From the NCBI RefSeq assembly GCF_030409715.1, contig NZ_JAUFQI010000001.1, forward strand, positions 2,158,501-2,222,500: DNA of 64,000 nt, read 5' to 3'. How positions within the stretch are numbered: the stretch's first letter is position 1; each line of letters starts with the position of its first letter. Under the pieces are notes generated by a model. It was not told the DNA's origin, made no database searches, and saw nothing but the letters and a program-made list of their open reading frames with translations. The position numbers and the translations under genes were made by a program. Positions 53,608-64,000 of the stretch are shown here, one piece after another. The stretch comes from Reinekea marina (GTDB lineage: Bacteria; Pseudomonadota; Gammaproteobacteria; Pseudomonadales; Natronospirillaceae).

Positions 53608-56031
53608 TTAGTGCGTACTTAGGCTGGTTTCTGGGTGGTTTTTAGCTTTTTGTTTAGAAATTGCGGCCTCGACCTCATCATCTGTCAATGGTTTTGGCTT
53701 TGACTCTAACGCAATGTCTAAAACTTGATCAATCCATGAAACGGGTCGAATATCGAGCTCGTTCTTAATATTATCAGGAATTTCCTTCAAATCGCGAACG
53801 TTTTCTTCAGGGATCACAACTGTCGTGATCCCGCCTCGATGTGCGGCCAACAGTTTCTCTTTTAAACCACCGATAGGCAACACCTGACCGCGCAATGCAA
53901 TTTCACCGGTCATAGCCACGTCTGCACGCACAGGGATGCGCGTCAGCACCGATACAAGCGCCGTACACATACCTACCCCTGCCGAGGGTCCATCTTTCGG
54001 TGTAGCACCCTCAGGGACGTGTATGTGAATGTCTTGCGTTTCATGGAAATTAGGTAAGATACCTAAACCTTGGGCACGAGAACGAACAACCGTCATCGCA
54101 GCCTGAATGGATTCTTTCATTACATCCCCTAAAGAACCCGTTCTCAATACAGAACCTTTACCTGCAACTGACGTCGCTTCTAAATTTAATAGCTCTCCGC
54201 CAACAGAAGTCCAGGCTAAACCAGTCACCATACCTACTTGGTTTTCTTTATCTGCCATGCCGTATTTAAACTTAATGACGCCAGCATAGGGCTCAAGATC
54301 ATCTAATGATATGGTTGTGTTAGATTTATCTTTCTCTAACAAGTGCTCCATTACCACCTTACGGCAAATTTTAGCCAGCTCTCGCTCTAACCCTCGCACA
54401 CCGGCTTCACGCGTGTAGTGGCGGATTAACCCAAGAATAGTGTCATCAGAAACAGTTAATTCATTTGGTTTAAGGCCGTTTGCTTCGATTTGCTTAGGCA
54501 ATAAGTAACGCTTAGCAATATTGAGCTTTTCATCTTCGGTATAACCAGGAATGCGAATAACTTCCATTCGATCTAATAACGGACCCGGAATGTTCATGCT
54601 GTTTGAAGTACACACAAACATAACATCGGATAAATCGTAATCGACTTCCAGATAATGATCATTGAACGTATGGTTTTGCTCAGGATCTAACACTTCTAGC
54701 AAAGCTGACGCTGGGTCACCTCGATGATCCATGCCCATTTTATCTATCTCATCGAGCAAAAATAATGGGTTCTTTACACCAGCCTTACTGAGTTTTTGAA
54801 CGACTTTACCAGGCATAGAGCCAATATATGTACGGCGGTGACCACGAATCTCCGACTCATCACGAACACCACCTAGCGCCATACGAACGTATTTTCGATT
54901 CGTTGCTTTTGCAATAGACTGACCAAGCGAAGTTTTACCCACACCAGGAGGGCCCACAAGGCACAATACAGGGCCTTTCACCTTTTTAACTCGCTGTTGA
55001 ACGGCTAAGTATTCTAAAATGCGCTCTTTCACTTCTTCCAAGCCGTAATGATCCGATTCTAAAACGTCTTTAGCTTTAGATAAATCGTGACGAACCCGAG
55101 ATCGCTTAGACCATGGTACACCTAACATCCAATCTAAATAGTTACGAACAACTGAAGCTTCAGCCGACATTGGCGACATCATTTTGAGCTTATTAAGCTC
55201 ACTCATTGCCTTGTCTTTGGCTTCTTTCGGCATGCCCGATTCATCAATCTTTCGCGTCAGCTCTTCTACTTCATTGGCGTTGTTTTCATCCAAGTCGCCT
55301 AATTCTTTTTGAATCGCCTTTATTTGCTCATTCAAATAGTACTCGCGCTGAGACTTCTCCATTTGCTTTTTAACGCGCCCACGGATTCGCTTTTCAACTT
55401 CGAGTAAGTCTATTTCGGCTTCTAAAAGTGATAATAGATGCTCAATACGCGCCCGTTCGGAAGCAACTTCAAGAACTTTTTGCTTTTCTTCTACCTTTAA
55501 AGATAAATGAGATGCAATGGTGTCTGCTAACCGGCCCGGCTCTTCAATATTATTTAAAGAAGTCGACACTTCTGCAGGCACTTTTTTACTTAATTGAACA
55601 TATTTATCAAATTGGGATAACAAAATACGGACTAAAGATTCTTGCTCACGATCTGAGAGCGCATTTGTCTCTAGGCTATCAGCCTGGGCAAGCAAGTATT
55701 CACCGTTGTCTTCAATTTTATCAATAGACACACGCTGCTGCCCTTCTACCAGCACTTTAACGGTGCCATCGGGCAGTCTCAATAGCTGCAGAACCGTTGC
55801 CAATGTACCAATTTCATATAAATCGGCATTAAGAGGGTCGTCGTCTTTGGCATTTTTCTGCGCCACTAATAATATTTTTTTGTCGCTATCCATTGCTACT
55901 TGCAATGCTTCTATCGACTTTTGGCGTCCTACAAACAGTGGAATAACCATATGCGGGTACACAACAACGTCGCGTAGCGGCAGTAATGGCAATGCCAATG
56001 TATCTGAAAGGTGTGCGTCTTCTTGCGCCAT
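53608..56031 (-). CDS. lon: ATP-dependent protease Lon
   Basis: Protein of 807 residues: N-terminal LON domain ([23 protein letters not shown]), AAA+ module with Walker [11 protein letters not shown] and sensor motifs, and a serine-lysine protease domain ([25 protein letters not shown]). It degrades misfolded and regulatory proteins, including many antitoxins. Confidence 0.98.
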   Translation of the reverse strand: MAQEDAHLSDTLALPLLPLRDVVVYPHMVIPLFVGRQKSIEALQVAMDSDKKILLVAQKNAKDDDPLNADLYEIGTLATVLQLLRLPDGTVKVLVEGQQRVSIDKIEDNGEYLLAQADSLETNALSDREQESLVRILLSQFDKYVQLSKKVPAEVSTSLNNIEEPGRLADTIASHLSLKVEEKQKVLEVASERARIEHLLSLLEAEIDLLEVEKRIRGRVKKQMEKSQREYYLNEQIKAIQKELGDLDENNANEVEELTRKIDESGMPKEAKDKAMSELNKLKMMSPMSAEASVVRNYLDWMLGVPWSKRSRVRHDLSKAKDVLESDHYGLEEVKERILEYLAVQQRVKKVKGPVLCLVGPPGVGKTSLGQSIAKATNRKYVRMALGGVRDESEIRGHRRTYIGSMPGKVVQKLSKAGVKNPLFLLDEIDKMGMDHRGDPASALLEVLDPEQNHTFNDHYLEVDYDLSDVMFVCTSNSMNIPGPLLDRMEVIRIPGYTEDEKLNIAKRYLLPKQIEANGLKPNELTVSDDTILGLIRHYTREAGVRGLERELAKICRKVVMEHLLEKDKSNTTISLDDLEPYAGVIKFKYGMADKENQVGMVTGLAWTSVGGELLNLEATSVAGKGSVLRTGSLGDVMKESIQAAMTVVRSRAQGLGILPNFHETQDIHIHVPEGATPKDGPSAGVGMCTALVSVLTRIPVRADVAMTGEIALRGQVLPIGGLKEKLLAAHRGGITTVVIPEENVRDLKEIPDNIKNELDIRPVSWIDQVLDIALESKPKPLTDDEVEAAISKQKAKNHPETSLSTH

Positions 56032-56102
56032 GTAAACCTCAAAACAGTAACTAGTCTGCCACTGTATTGCGGCAAACCTAAATATATCAATAGCTTAGAA
56101 TA

Positions 56103-56128
56103 AAAAAAACGGGCTATAGCCCGTTTTA
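56103..56128. terminator. Terminator downstream of clpX
   Basis: AAACGGGCTATAGCCCGTTT palindrome with A- and T-runs, overlapping the clpX stop. Confidence 0.88.
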
Positions 56129-57409
56129 ATCAGATGCACCGCCAGCCGATTTGGGGGTTTCTTGAGTCTCATAAATTAATAAAGGTTCAGACTCCCCTTT
56201 AATAACTGACTCATCGATAACCACTTTGGTCACCCCTTTTTCAGATGGAATACGATACATCGAATCTAGCAACACATTTTCAATGATAGAACGCAATCCA
56301 CGCGCGCCTGTTTTACGCTCCATTGCCTGCTTGGCAACCGCACGCAAAGCACTTTCACGGAAGTCTAATTCTACCGACTCCATCTCAAACAATTTTTGAT
56401 ATTGCTTAACGAGCGAATTTTTCGGTTTGGTTAGAATTTGCATTAATGCTTCTTCATCAAGCTCACGTAACGTGGCTAAAACAGGCAAGCGACCTATGAA
56501 TTCGGGAATAAGACCATACTTAACGAGATCTTCTGGCTCTACTTCCGAAATTACCGATCCTAACTCACGCTCGTCTTTACTCTTAACCGATGCATTAAAG
56601 CCAATACCGCCCTTTTCAGCACGCTGGCTAATCACCTTTTCCAAGCCCGCAAATGCACCACCGCAAATAAACAATACGTTTGACGTATCGACTTGCAAAA
56701 ACTCTTGCTGTGGATGCTTACGACCACCTTGAGGCGGTACAGAGGCAACGGTGCCTTCGATGAGCTTTAATAATGCCTGCTGAACACCCTCACCCGATAC
56801 ATCGCGAGTAATCGAAGGATTGTCCGACTTACGTGAAATCTTATCAATTTCATCAATATAGACAATGCCACGCTGAGCTTTGTCGACATCGTAGTCACAT
56901 TTTTGCAACAATTTTTGAATAATATTCTCTACGTCTTCGCCCACATAACCTGCTTCGGTTAAAGTTGTGGCATCGGCAATGGTAAACGGAACGTTTAATA
57001 ATCGCGCTAACGTATCGGCCAACAAAGTTTTACCGCTGCCTGTTGGACCAATTAACAATATGTTCGACTTACTGAGCTCAACATCTGAACTGCCTTCACC
57101 GTAATGCAGCCGCTTGTAGTGGTTATACACAGCAACCGACAAGACCTTCTTAGCTCGGTCTTGACCAATCACGTATTCATCAAGCGTTTCGCGTAATTCT
57201 GCAGGCGTCGGTAAAGTTGCACTTTCACTTTTCGGTGCCGCTTCTTGTAATTCTTCACGAATAATGTCATTACACAAATCAACACATTCATCACAAATAA
57301 AAACCGAAGGCCCTGCAATTAACTTACGGACTTCGTGCTGGCTTTTTCCGCAGAAAGAGCAATACAACAATTTGCCATCGTCGCCCTTTCTGGTTTTATC
57401 CTCAGCCAT
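56126..57409 (-). CDS. clpX: ATP-dependent Clp protease ATP-binding subunit ClpX
   Basis: Unfoldase partner of ClpP, 427 residues. It has the N-terminal zinc-finger [11 protein letters not shown]...CDEC, Walker [12 protein letters not shown], Walker [11 protein letters not shown] and the pore loop/sensor region. It lies after clpP on the same strand. Confidence 0.98.
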   Translation of the reverse strand: MAEDKTRKGDDGKLLYCSFCGKSQHEVRKLIAGPSVFICDECVDLCNDIIREELQEAAPKSESATLPTPAELRETLDEYVIGQDRAKKVLSVAVYNHYKRLHYGEGSSDVELSKSNILLIGPTGSGKTLLADTLARLLNVPFTIADATTLTEAGYVGEDVENIIQKLLQKCDYDVDKAQRGIVYIDEIDKISRKSDNPSITRDVSGEGVQQALLKLIEGTVASVPPQGGRKHPQQEFLQVDTSNVLFICGGAFAGLEKVISQRAEKGGIGFNASVKSKDERELGSVISEVEPEDLVKYGLIPEFIGRLPVLATLRELDEEALMQILTKPKNSLVKQYQKLFEMESVELDFRESALRAVAKQAMERKTGARGLRSIIENVLLDSMYRIPSEKGVTKVVIDESVIKGESEPLLIYETQETPKSAGGASD

Positions 57410-57518
57410 TTAATTACTCCAATACCTATTTCTTAAAATTAAAGATGTATCCACCTTCAAATAAAAGCAAGTTTTTGACTGCACTATTATGTACCAATTC
57501 GTTAACTTGCCCTAATAA

Positions 57519-58151
57519 TTAGTTACGGTCTGATATAACCTTATCAATTAGACCATATTCTACTGCTTCATTTGCCGTCAAGAAGTTATCTCTATCAGTA
57601 TCTTTCTCAACTTCTTCTAATGGTCTACCAGTATGATAGGCCATAATTTCGTTCAAACGCTGTTTCATTGAAAGAATTTCTTTGGCATGAATCTCAATAT
57701 CGGTCGCCTGACCTTGATACCCACCTAGAGGCTGGTGAATCATCATACGAGAATTTGGCAAACAGTAGCGCTTACCTTTAGTACCGCCCGCTAACAATAA
57801 TGCACCCATACTGGCTGCCTGCCCGATGCACATTGTGCTTACGTCAGGTTTTATAAACTGCATGGTGTCATAAATAGCCATACCTGCCGTAACAGAACCG
57901 CCTGGCGAGTTAATGTACAAGTGAATGTCTTTATCTGGGTTTTCACTTTCAAGGAACAACAGCTGAGCAACAATTAGGTTGGCCATATAGTCTTCAACTT
58001 GACCCACAATAAATATGACATTTTCTTTTAGCAAACGCGAATAGATGTCGAAAGAGCGTTCACCGCGAGAAGTCTGCTCAATGACCATAGGCACTAGGCC
58101 ACCCGCATTTTGAATCTCGCTTGCTAATCCTGTTTTAGGATCAAAAGACAT
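57519..58151 (-). CDS. clpP: ATP-dependent Clp protease proteolytic subunit
   Basis: Serine protease of 210 residues. The catalytic triad is seen in [11 protein letters not shown] (Ser), [10 protein letters not shown] (His) and the later Asp. ATG 58151 ([10 protein letters not shown]) is chosen because AAGGAGT stands just before it. A longer frame to 58202 enters the terminator hairpin. Confidence 0.97.
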   Translation of the reverse strand: MSFDPKTGLASEIQNAGGLVPMVIEQTSRGERSFDIYSRLLKENVIFIVGQVEDYMANLIVAQLLFLESENPDKDIHLYINSPGGSVTAGMAIYDTMQFIKPDVSTMCIGQAASMGALLLAGGTKGKRYCLPNSRMMIHQPLGGYQGQATDIEIHAKEILSMKQRLNEIMAYHTGRPLEEVEKDTDRDNFLTANEAVEYGLIDKVISDRN

Positions 58152-58180
58152 TGTCTGACTCCTTGGTTTTTTATTAGAAC

Positions 58181-58220
58181 AAAAAAAAGTTGGCCTTCTC
58201 ATCGAAGCGCCAACTTTTAT
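58181..58220. terminator. Terminator downstream of tig
   Basis: AAAGTTGGC/GCCAACTTT hairpin (loop about 14 nt). On the - strand it is followed by a T-run. Confidence 0.83.
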
Positions 58221-58264
58221 TGTAGTCGTTAAAATCGAATACTGTTACACAAAATTACTAAAAA

Positions 58265-59575
58265 TTAGCCTTGTGCCGCATTTGATTTAATAGCGTCTTC
58301 GTAACCAACTTTAACATCAGTTACTTTCGATTCAGCCAATATATGGTCGATCGCCGCGTTTTCAACTACAACCGCCTTAACTTGATTCAACATTTCAGCA
58401 TTATTGTTGTAATACTCAATAACCTGAGCTGGATCTTGGTAAACAGACGCTTGCTCTTCGATGTACGCTTTAACCAAAGCATCGTCCGCTTTAATTTCAG
58501 CTTTATTCACGATTTCATTCATGATTAAGCCAACTTTAGTGCGACGCTCTGCTTGATCTTGGAATAATTCGTTAGGCAATGTGTTTGGATCCATATCCGC
58601 ACCACCACCAAACTGCTGCATAGCCTGCTGCTTCAAACGACCAATTTCATCGTCAACCAACGCTTTTGGTACGTCTAAAGTGTTCACTTCTAGAAGCTTG
58701 TCAATAACGTCGTTCTTTAACTTACCTTGCAACGCGTTTTTCGCTTCACGCTCCATGTTAGATCGAACTTCAACGCGGAAAGCGTCTACGTCTTTAACGT
58801 CTGCACCGAACGCTGCAAAGAACTCTTCGTTCATTTCAGGCAGTTCTGCTTCAGCAACTTCATGAACCGTAATGTCGAACTGAGCGGCTTTACCGGCTAA
58901 TTCTTTATTGCCGTAATCTTCAGGGAACGTTACGTCGATCGTTTTGGTTTCGCCAGCTTTCATGCCTTCAATACCTGATTCGAAACCAGGGATCATTTGG
59001 CCAGAACCTAAAGTAACAGATTGACCTTCAGCGCTGCCGCCTTCGAACAATTCGCCGTCTACTTTACCAGCGAAATCGATTTTAACGCGATCGCCTTCTT
59101 TGCTCTTGCGCTTAACTTCTTTGTAGTTAGCACGTTGCTTTTGTAGGTTCTCTAGCATGGTTTCAACATCAGCGTCTGTAATTTCAGCAACTGACTTTTC
59201 AAATTCAAAACCATCGAAACCGGCTAATTCGATTTCAGGGAATACTTCAAATGTTGCAATAAACTCAACATCTTCACCCGCAACATCTTTAGTGAACTCA
59301 ATGTTCGGGTTGCCGGCTGGCATTACTTTCTCTTCTGTAATTGCCTTGAAGTAATGGTTACGAACCACTTCTTCTAAAACTTCAGCTCGAATACCCGCGC
59401 CGAAACGCTGCTTTACTACAGACACAGGTACTTTGCCTGGTCGAAAGCCATCGATACGAACACGACGAGCGGTTTCTTTAACTTTAGTATTTACGGCTGT
59501 GTCGACTTCGCTCGCTGGTACACCGACGGTCATGCGGCGCTCAAGACCACTTGTCGTCTCGATAGAAACTTGCAT
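58265..59575 (-). CDS. tig: Trigger factor
   Basis: Ribosome-bound chaperone of 436 residues. The ribosome-binding loop FRPGKVP is at the N-terminus, followed by an FKBP-like domain (GDRVKIDFAGKVDGELFEGG...FEAGMKAGE-like GMKAGETKTIDVTFP) and a long helical C-terminal domain. It starts the tig-clpP-clpX-lon cluster. Confidence 0.98.
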   Translation of the reverse strand: MQVSIETTSGLERRMTVGVPASEVDTAVNTKVKETARRVRIDGFRPGKVPVSVVKQRFGAGIRAEVLEEVVRNHYFKAITEEKVMPAGNPNIEFTKDVAGEDVEFIATFEVFPEIELAGFDGFEFEKSVAEITDADVETMLENLQKQRANYKEVKRKSKEGDRVKIDFAGKVDGELFEGGSAEGQSVTLGSGQMIPGFESGIEGMKAGETKTIDVTFPEDYGNKELAGKAAQFDITVHEVAEAELPEMNEEFFAAFGADVKDVDAFRVEVRSNMEREAKNALQGKLKNDVIDKLLEVNTLDVPKALVDDEIGRLKQQAMQQFGGGADMDPNTLPNELFQDQAERRTKVGLIMNEIVNKAEIKADDALVKAYIEEQASVYQDPAQVIEYYNNNAEMLNQVKAVVVENAAIDHILAESKVTDVKVGYEDAIKSNAAQG

Positions 59576-59691
59576 GAGGCTTCCTCTTAACTCTAGGTAA
59601 TTGGTAAAAAATTGGGGCTGATACTCTAAGGATGGAACACCTTATAATCAAGCCCTAATACGCTTATTGATCACATTATGGTTAAAAAACC

Positions 59692-59723
59692 AAAAAAAAA
59701 GGCCGTCAAGACGGCCTTTTTAA
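59692..59723. terminator. Terminator downstream of the tRNA cluster
   Basis: AAAAGGCCGTC/GACGGCCTTTT palindrome flanked by A- and T-runs, left of tRNA-His on the - strand. Confidence 0.88.
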
Positions 59724-59729
59724 AAAATA

Positions 59730-59806
59730 TGGGGTGGACGATGGGGATCGAACCCACGACCACCGGAATCACAATCCGGGGCTCTACCAACTGAGCTACG
59801 CCCACC
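59730..59806 (-). tRNA. tRNA-His (GTG)
   Basis: 77 nt in the cloverleaf with GTG anticodon (loop TTGTGAT), acceptor pair GTGGGCG/CGTCCAC, extra 5' G typical of tRNA-His, encoded CCA end. Confidence 0.96.
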
Positions 59807-59828
59807 ATATTGTTACGTTGTTGGATAC

Positions 59829-59905
59829 TGGCACGCCCGGCAGGACTCGAACCTGCAACCACTCCCTTAGAAGGGGAGTGCTCTATCCAGTTGAGCTACG
59901 AGCGC
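59829..59905 (-). tRNA. tRNA-Arg (TCT)
   Basis: 77 nt. The anticodon stem ACTCCC/GGGAGT has loop CTTCTAA (anticodon TCT). T-arm GCAGG-TTCGAGT-CCTGC, encoded CCA. Confidence 0.95.
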
Positions 59906-59941
59906 AAACCTTGCCCGCCCTACGGGCCACCTTTGCGAAAT

Positions 59942-60018
<77 letters not shown>

Positions 60019-60266
60019 TTCGCTACGTGTCCGTCAACGTGGCGCGCATATTAATGATACCCTTCCAGTTCGTCAAACACTTTTTTAAAAAAATGTTAAA
60101 AAACAATGTGATAGCTCACTTTGTGAACGAGTATAAGATACTTTCTACCCACTTCCTGCAATTTCATACAGTTACTAGACGCTATTAGTTGCTGTGCCTT
60201 AGCACACATGCGAGAATTCGCGCAGATTTTTCTCCTATCCTTAATATCTTAACAAAGGTAGCAAAC

Positions 60267-61133
60267 GTGTCGGCCAAATTAATCGATGGCAAAGCCATAT
60301 CTCTTTCGATACAAGACCAAATTAAGCGCGATGTAATAGCAATGACCAGTCAGGGCCACCGCCCTCCGGGCTTAGCCGTAATACTTGTCGGTGCAGATTT
60401 TGCCTCGCAAAAATACGTTGCCAGCAAAATCTCAGCCTGTGAAGACGTGGGTTTTAAGTCAGTCAACAAAAAACTGCCAGATACAACCAAAGAAAGCGAA
60501 CTTCTACAATTAATCGACGAACTCAACGAAGACGCCTCCATTGATGGCATTTTAGTTCAAATGCCATTACCTGCTCATATCAATTCAGATACAGTGCTAG
60601 AGCGTATTAAAGTAGATAAAGATGTCGATGGCTTCCACCCGTTTAATATAGGCCGCTTAGCACAGCGTCGCCCTCTTCTAGAAAGCTGCACACCTAAAGG
60701 CATCATGACCTTGTTGCAAGAAACCGGTGAAGCGATTCGAGGTAAAGACGCGGTCGTCGTAGGCGCATCTAATCATGTTGGTCGCCCAATGTCTCTTGAG
60801 TTATTACTCGCAGGCTGCACCGTGACAACCACTCATCGCTTCACTGAAAACTTAGAGCAACATGTTCGAAACGCTGACATAGTCGTGGTTGCTGCAGGCA
60901 AACCTGGTTTGGTAAAAGGCGAATGGATAAAAAAAGGTGCCATCGTCATAGATGTTGGCATTAACCGCGATGGAAATAATAAAATTGTTGGCGATGTAGA
61001 ATTTAGCAAAGCCGCAGAAAACGCCAGCTGGATAACACCGGTCCCGGGCGGGGTTGGTCCAATGACCGTCGCAACATTAATGCAAAATACTCTCATTGCT
61101 GCCAAGCAACTACACTTAGGCATCACTAATTAA
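60267..61133 (+). CDS. folD: Bifunctional methylenetetrahydrofolate dehydrogenase/cyclohydrolase
   Basis: One-carbon metabolism enzyme of 288 residues. Motifs: [18 protein letters not shown] (catalytic Lys region), [28 protein letters not shown] and the [13 protein letters not shown] end. Start taken as GTG 60267 ([11 protein letters not shown]) with AAAGGT upstream. An in-frame stretch before it is unlike the family. Confidence 0.96.
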   Translation: MSAKLIDGKAISLSIQDQIKRDVIAMTSQGHRPPGLAVILVGADFASQKYVASKISACEDVGFKSVNKKLPDTTKESELLQLIDELNEDASIDGILVQMPLPAHINSDTVLERIKVDKDVDGFHPFNIGRLAQRRPLLESCTPKGIMTLLQETGEAIRGKDAVVVGASNHVGRPMSLELLLAGCTVTTTHRFTENLEQHVRNADIVVVAAGKPGLVKGEWIKKGAIVIDVGINRDGNNKIVGDVEFSKAAENASWITPVPGGVGPMTVATLMQNTLIAAKQLHLGITN

Positions 61134-61150
61134 ACGTAAGGAAATTACTT

Positions 61151-61648
61151 ATGAACGTACTAATGAAAACTTCGATGGGCGACATCACCATTAAGCTCGA
61201 CACAGAAAAAGCGCCTAATACAGCTGAGAACTTCAAAAACTACGTTGAAGCTGGTTTTTATGATGGCTTAATTTTTCACCGTGTGATTAACGGCTTCATG
61301 ATTCAAGGCGGTGGTTTTGAACCCGGCATGAAACAGCGTGAAACCAATGATCCGATCGACAACGAAGCTAACAATGGCCTTAAGAACGCTAAGTACACTT
61401 TGGCCATGGCACGTACTATGGACCCTCATTCAGCAACAGGTCAATTCTTCATAAACGTTGCGGATAACACCTTTTTAGACCATAAATCTGAAACCGTTGA
61501 TGGCTGGGGCTACGCTGTATTTGGCGAAGTCGTTGATGGCACTGACGTTGTAGAGCGTATTAAAGCGGTGCCAACTACATTTAAAGGCGGACACCAAGAC
61601 GTTCCAACCGAAGATGTGATTATTGAATCTGCGACTTTAATCGACTAA
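61151..61648 (+). CDS. ppiB: Cytoplasmic cyclophilin-type peptidyl-prolyl isomerase
   Basis: Protein of 165 residues with [30 protein letters not shown] and the later [14 protein letters not shown]. No signal peptide. Its stop overlaps the lpxH start by one base. Confidence 0.96.
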   Translation: MNVLMKTSMGDITIKLDTEKAPNTAENFKNYVEAGFYDGLIFHRVINGFMIQGGGFEPGMKQRETNDPIDNEANNGLKNAKYTLAMARTMDPHSATGQFFINVADNTFLDHKSETVDGWGYAVFGEVVDGTDVVERIKAVPTTFKGGHQDVPTEDVIIESATLID

Positions 61649-62409
61649 TGAACAAAAGTTACCGCAACGCTCTGTTTATTTCAGACTTGCACCTAAGTGA
61701 AGAACGGCCGGCGTGTAACCGGGCGTTCTTTTCTTTTTTAGAATGGGTGCCAGAAAAAACAGAAGCCTTATTTATCTTAGGTGATTTTTTTGATTATTGG
61801 GTGGGCGATGATTTGCCATCTGAGGTAGCCCAAGCCGTTGCACTTAGTCTTAGAAAGCTCAGCATCGAAAAACAAATTGACCTGTATTTTTTAGCGGGTA
61901 ATCGAGATTTTGCCATCGGCCAGCAATATTGTAATGATGCCAATATGACCCTCCTTTGTGAAGAAAGTCTTTTTGAAATTGCCGGGAAAACGACCGCAGT
62001 GTCGCATGGCGATATTTACTGCACTGACGACATAAGCTATCAACGTTACCGAAAAGTTATTCGCCACCCTTGGGTGTTAAAGAGTTTATTGAGTTTACCT
62101 AAGCCTTGGCGAGTTAAAATTGCAGAAAAACTACGACAAGCCTCTAAAGAAAAATTTCAGCGGTCACCCTACTATATCGATGTCACACCTAAGGCAATTT
62201 CAGAAGCACTGGATCAATTAAAATGTGAAATTTTGGTGCATGGCCATACCCACATGGCAGACATTCATTTAGCCAATGAGCCCGAGGCTTACCCTAAACG
62301 AATAGTATTAGGCGATTGGCATGAAGCGGGATGGTATTTAGAGCTGTCAGAATCTGGCGAACGCCTACACCGCTTTAGCATAGACGCGCCGTTATTTGCT
62401 AAGAATTAG
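61648..62409 (+). CDS. lpxH: UDP-2,3-diacylglucosamine hydrolase
   Basis: Lipid A pathway phosphoesterase of 253 residues. Metallophosphoesterase motifs FISDLHLSEERP, LGDFFDYWVGDD, AGNRDFAIGQQ and VHGHTHMADIH are intact. Coupled to ppiB. Confidence 0.96.
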   Translation: MNKSYRNALFISDLHLSEERPACNRAFFSFLEWVPEKTEALFILGDFFDYWVGDDLPSEVAQAVALSLRKLSIEKQIDLYFLAGNRDFAIGQQYCNDANMTLLCEESLFEIAGKTTAVSHGDIYCTDDISYQRYRKVIRHPWVLKSLLSLPKPWRVKIAEKLRQASKEKFQRSPYYIDVTPKAISEALDQLKCEILVHGHTHMADIHLANEPEAYPKRIVLGDWHEAGWYLELSESGERLHRFSIDAPLFAKN

Positions 62410-62412
62410 ACG

Positions 62413-63039
62413 TTAGGCCGCGTTCGGTACACCGCTGTGAAAGCGAAACTCTGTGTCTTCAGACAATATCAATTCTTTTTCAGCCAGTAAAAATTCATTA
62501 AGTCGAAGATTAATTGGCGAATCAGCGTATTTTTCGGCGAGGTTTATATAGTGTTGATAGTGTCGAGCTTCACTGCGCAATAAAGAAAAGTAGAACTTAC
62601 CTAACTCTGGGTCTAAATGCGGCACCAACTTAGCAAAACGCTCACAAGAACGGGCCTCTACGATTGCCCCTAAAATGCATTTATCGATGAGCAACTGCGG
62701 CTCTTCTTTTACCACCATTTTAAATAATGTAGCCGCATAGCGTCCGGCCGGCACGTGATCATAACTAATATCACGTTGTTTCATTATTTTAAGAACCTGA
62801 TCAAAGTGCACCAGCTCTTCACGGGCTAACTTACTCATTTTAGCGAGCAGCTCCGGGCGATCGATGTATTTATACATCATAGACATGGCGGTAGAGGCTG
62901 CTTTTTTCTCACAATTAGCGTGATCAATCAGCAATGTCGGTAAGTTACTCAGTGCAGCTTGAACCCAACCATCGGGTGTTTCGCACGCGAGAAAGCCGCG
63001 AATATCTACCAACAGCTCATCAATTTCTGCTTTATGCAT
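62413..63039 (-). CDS. miaE: tRNA-(ms2io6A) hydroxylase
   Basis: Non-haem di-iron monooxygenase modifying A37 of tRNAs. 208 residues. Diiron ligands can be seen in helices HANCEKKAASTAMSMMYKY, LAREELVHFDQVLKIM, EARSCERF and RSEARHYQHYI. Convergent with lpxH. Confidence 0.94.
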   Translation of the reverse strand: MHKAEIDELLVDIRGFLACETPDGWVQAALSNLPTLLIDHANCEKKAASTAMSMMYKYIDRPELLAKMSKLAREELVHFDQVLKIMKQRDISYDHVPAGRYAATLFKMVVKEEPQLLIDKCILGAIVEARSCERFAKLVPHLDPELGKFYFSLLRSEARHYQHYINLAEKYADSPINLRLNEFLLAEKELILSEDTEFRFHSGVPNAA

Positions 63040-63203
63040 TAGGAGTTACCTTACCGTCTATTTCAAAGAAGACGCGGATTATATAGGCCGAAAAACTCCG
63101 CACAATAGGCTATACTGAATAATCTCAAATATTTAACGGTATAAACTGGAATACCCTAAGAATATCAATACAATTCGCCGCCTGATTTTGATTGAGAACC
63201 CCC

Positions 63204-64000
63204 ATGCCATTTCCATTTGCACCTGAACAGTACGAACAACAACTGACTGAAAAGTCGGAACGACTCACCAGCTTACTGGCGAACTGGAACCACCCGTCGC
63301 TTGAAGTCTTCCGTTCAGAAACGCACAACTATCGAATGCGAGCCGAGTTTAGGTATTGGCATGAAGGCGATCGCTCATTCTACGCGATGTTTGCTCCTGA
63401 AGATCGTCGTACCCCTGTAGAAGTAACTGATTTCCCAGTCGCCTCTACTCTTGTCAATGAGCTAATGACTCAGGTCAATGACGCCGTTCATGAAGATGAC
63501 GACCTGAGGCGAAAACTATTTCAAGTTGAGTTTTTAACCACAACATCGGGGGATGCGCTCATTACCCTTATTTACCACCGCCAACTTGATGACCAATGGC
63601 AAGAGCGAGCCAAATACTGGCAGTCACAGTGGGGCTTTCCGGTTATTGGTCGTGCACGGAAACTACGACTGGTTTTAGAGCGTGATTACGTGCAAGAAAC
63701 CCTGTCTATTGCAGGTAAAAGCTATCATTTCCGACAATACGAAAATGGCTTTACTCAGCCTAATGCCGGCGTTTGCCAACACATGGTAAGTTGGGCCGTT
63801 CAACACTCGCAAGGCAATTCAGATAAAGATCTAATGGAAATGTATTGTGGCAACGGCAACTTCTCTATCCCAATGGCGCAAAACTTCCGCAAAGCGCTGG
63901 GCACAGAAATTTCTCGTACTTCTGTAAACAGCGCGCAAGAAAACATTGAACTGAACAACATCGAAAATCTGAAAATAGCGCGCATGGCAAGTGAAGACTT
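63204..64000 (+). CDS. trmA: tRNA (uracil-5-)-methyltransferase, 5' part
   Basis: Makes m5U54 in tRNA. The frame runs off the window after about 265 codons. Visible are the start MPFPFAPEQYEQQLTEK, HNYRMRAEFRYWHEGDRSFYAMF, FTQPNAGVCQHMV and the SAM motif LMEMYCGNGNFSIPMA. No frame break is seen. Confidence 0.95.
   Translation, partial: MPFPFAPEQYEQQLTEKSERLTSLLANWNHPSLEVFRSETHNYRMRAEFRYWHEGDRSFYAMFAPEDRRTPVEVTDFPVASTLVNELMTQVNDAVHEDDDLRRKLFQVEFLTTTSGDALITLIYHRQLDDQWQERAKYWQSQWGFPVIGRARKLRLVLERDYVQETLSIAGKSYHFRQYENGFTQPNAGVCQHMVSWAVQHSQGNSDKDLMEMYCGNGNFSIPMAQNFRKALGTEISRTSVNSAQENIELNNIENLKIARMASED

Overview
The window comes from a gammaproteobacterium, probably a marine Oceanospirillales-like lineage. 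The evidence is the syntenic order tig-clpP-clpX-lon-hupB-ppiD, gammaproteobacterial genes such as miaE, trmA, lpxH, lpxK, murB and lolCD, and an RNase E with a long degradosome tail. The genus cannot be fixed from the sequence alone.

The main feature is a sedentary chromosomal integron between rne (1-2328) and a block of housekeeping genes (from about 36.5 kb). At the right end is an integron integrase gene (35467-36465, + strand). It has a LexA/SOS box, but its reading frame is cut by an in-frame TAA at codon 17. To its left lie a candidate cassette promoter Pc firing leftward (35160-35188) and attI (near 35073). About 48 cassettes follow down to about 11.4 kb, all in - orientation. Thirty-four carry a gene: NUDIX, VOC, GNAT, HAD-like, NIPSNAP, P-loop kinase, HEPN-like, HNH-like and ParB-like proteins, small membrane proteins, a lipoprotein and many unknowns.

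Fourteen cassettes carry no convincing gene. They fall into three repeated classes: A (7 copies, each exactly 360 bp), B (5 copies of 274-275 bp) and C (2 copies of 277 bp). All show ordered inverted repeats. In class A several stem positions co-vary, and B and C share a conserved linker with hairpins whose stems differ but still pair. I read these as a family of structured non-coding cassettes and consider them the most interesting signal here. Other events in the array are a duplicated two-cassette block (16061-16932 and 21142-22013) with one copy nonsense-mutated, a nonsense-split cassette gene at the distal end, and an IS3-family element inserted exactly in an attC (29071-30350).

Between rne and the array (3.2-10.9 kb) is a run of same-strand genes with typical integron-cargo functions (YtoQ-like, PhyH, VOC, cupin, GNAT, methyltransferase, deaminase, MmcQ, DUF1801, NUDIX) but almost no recognisable attC sites. 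It may be a fossil distal array or an ordinary accessory island.

Right of the integrase are a cold-shock gene and a Xre/RES toxin-antitoxin pair with a palindromic operator. Next come cell-envelope genes (murB, kdsB, lpxK, exbBD-like, comEC, lolDC, kdsA, kdsC), dinG, the protein-quality cluster (ppiD, hupB, lon, clpX, clpP, tig), three tRNAs (His, Arg, Pro), folD, ppiB, lpxH, miaE and the start of trmA.
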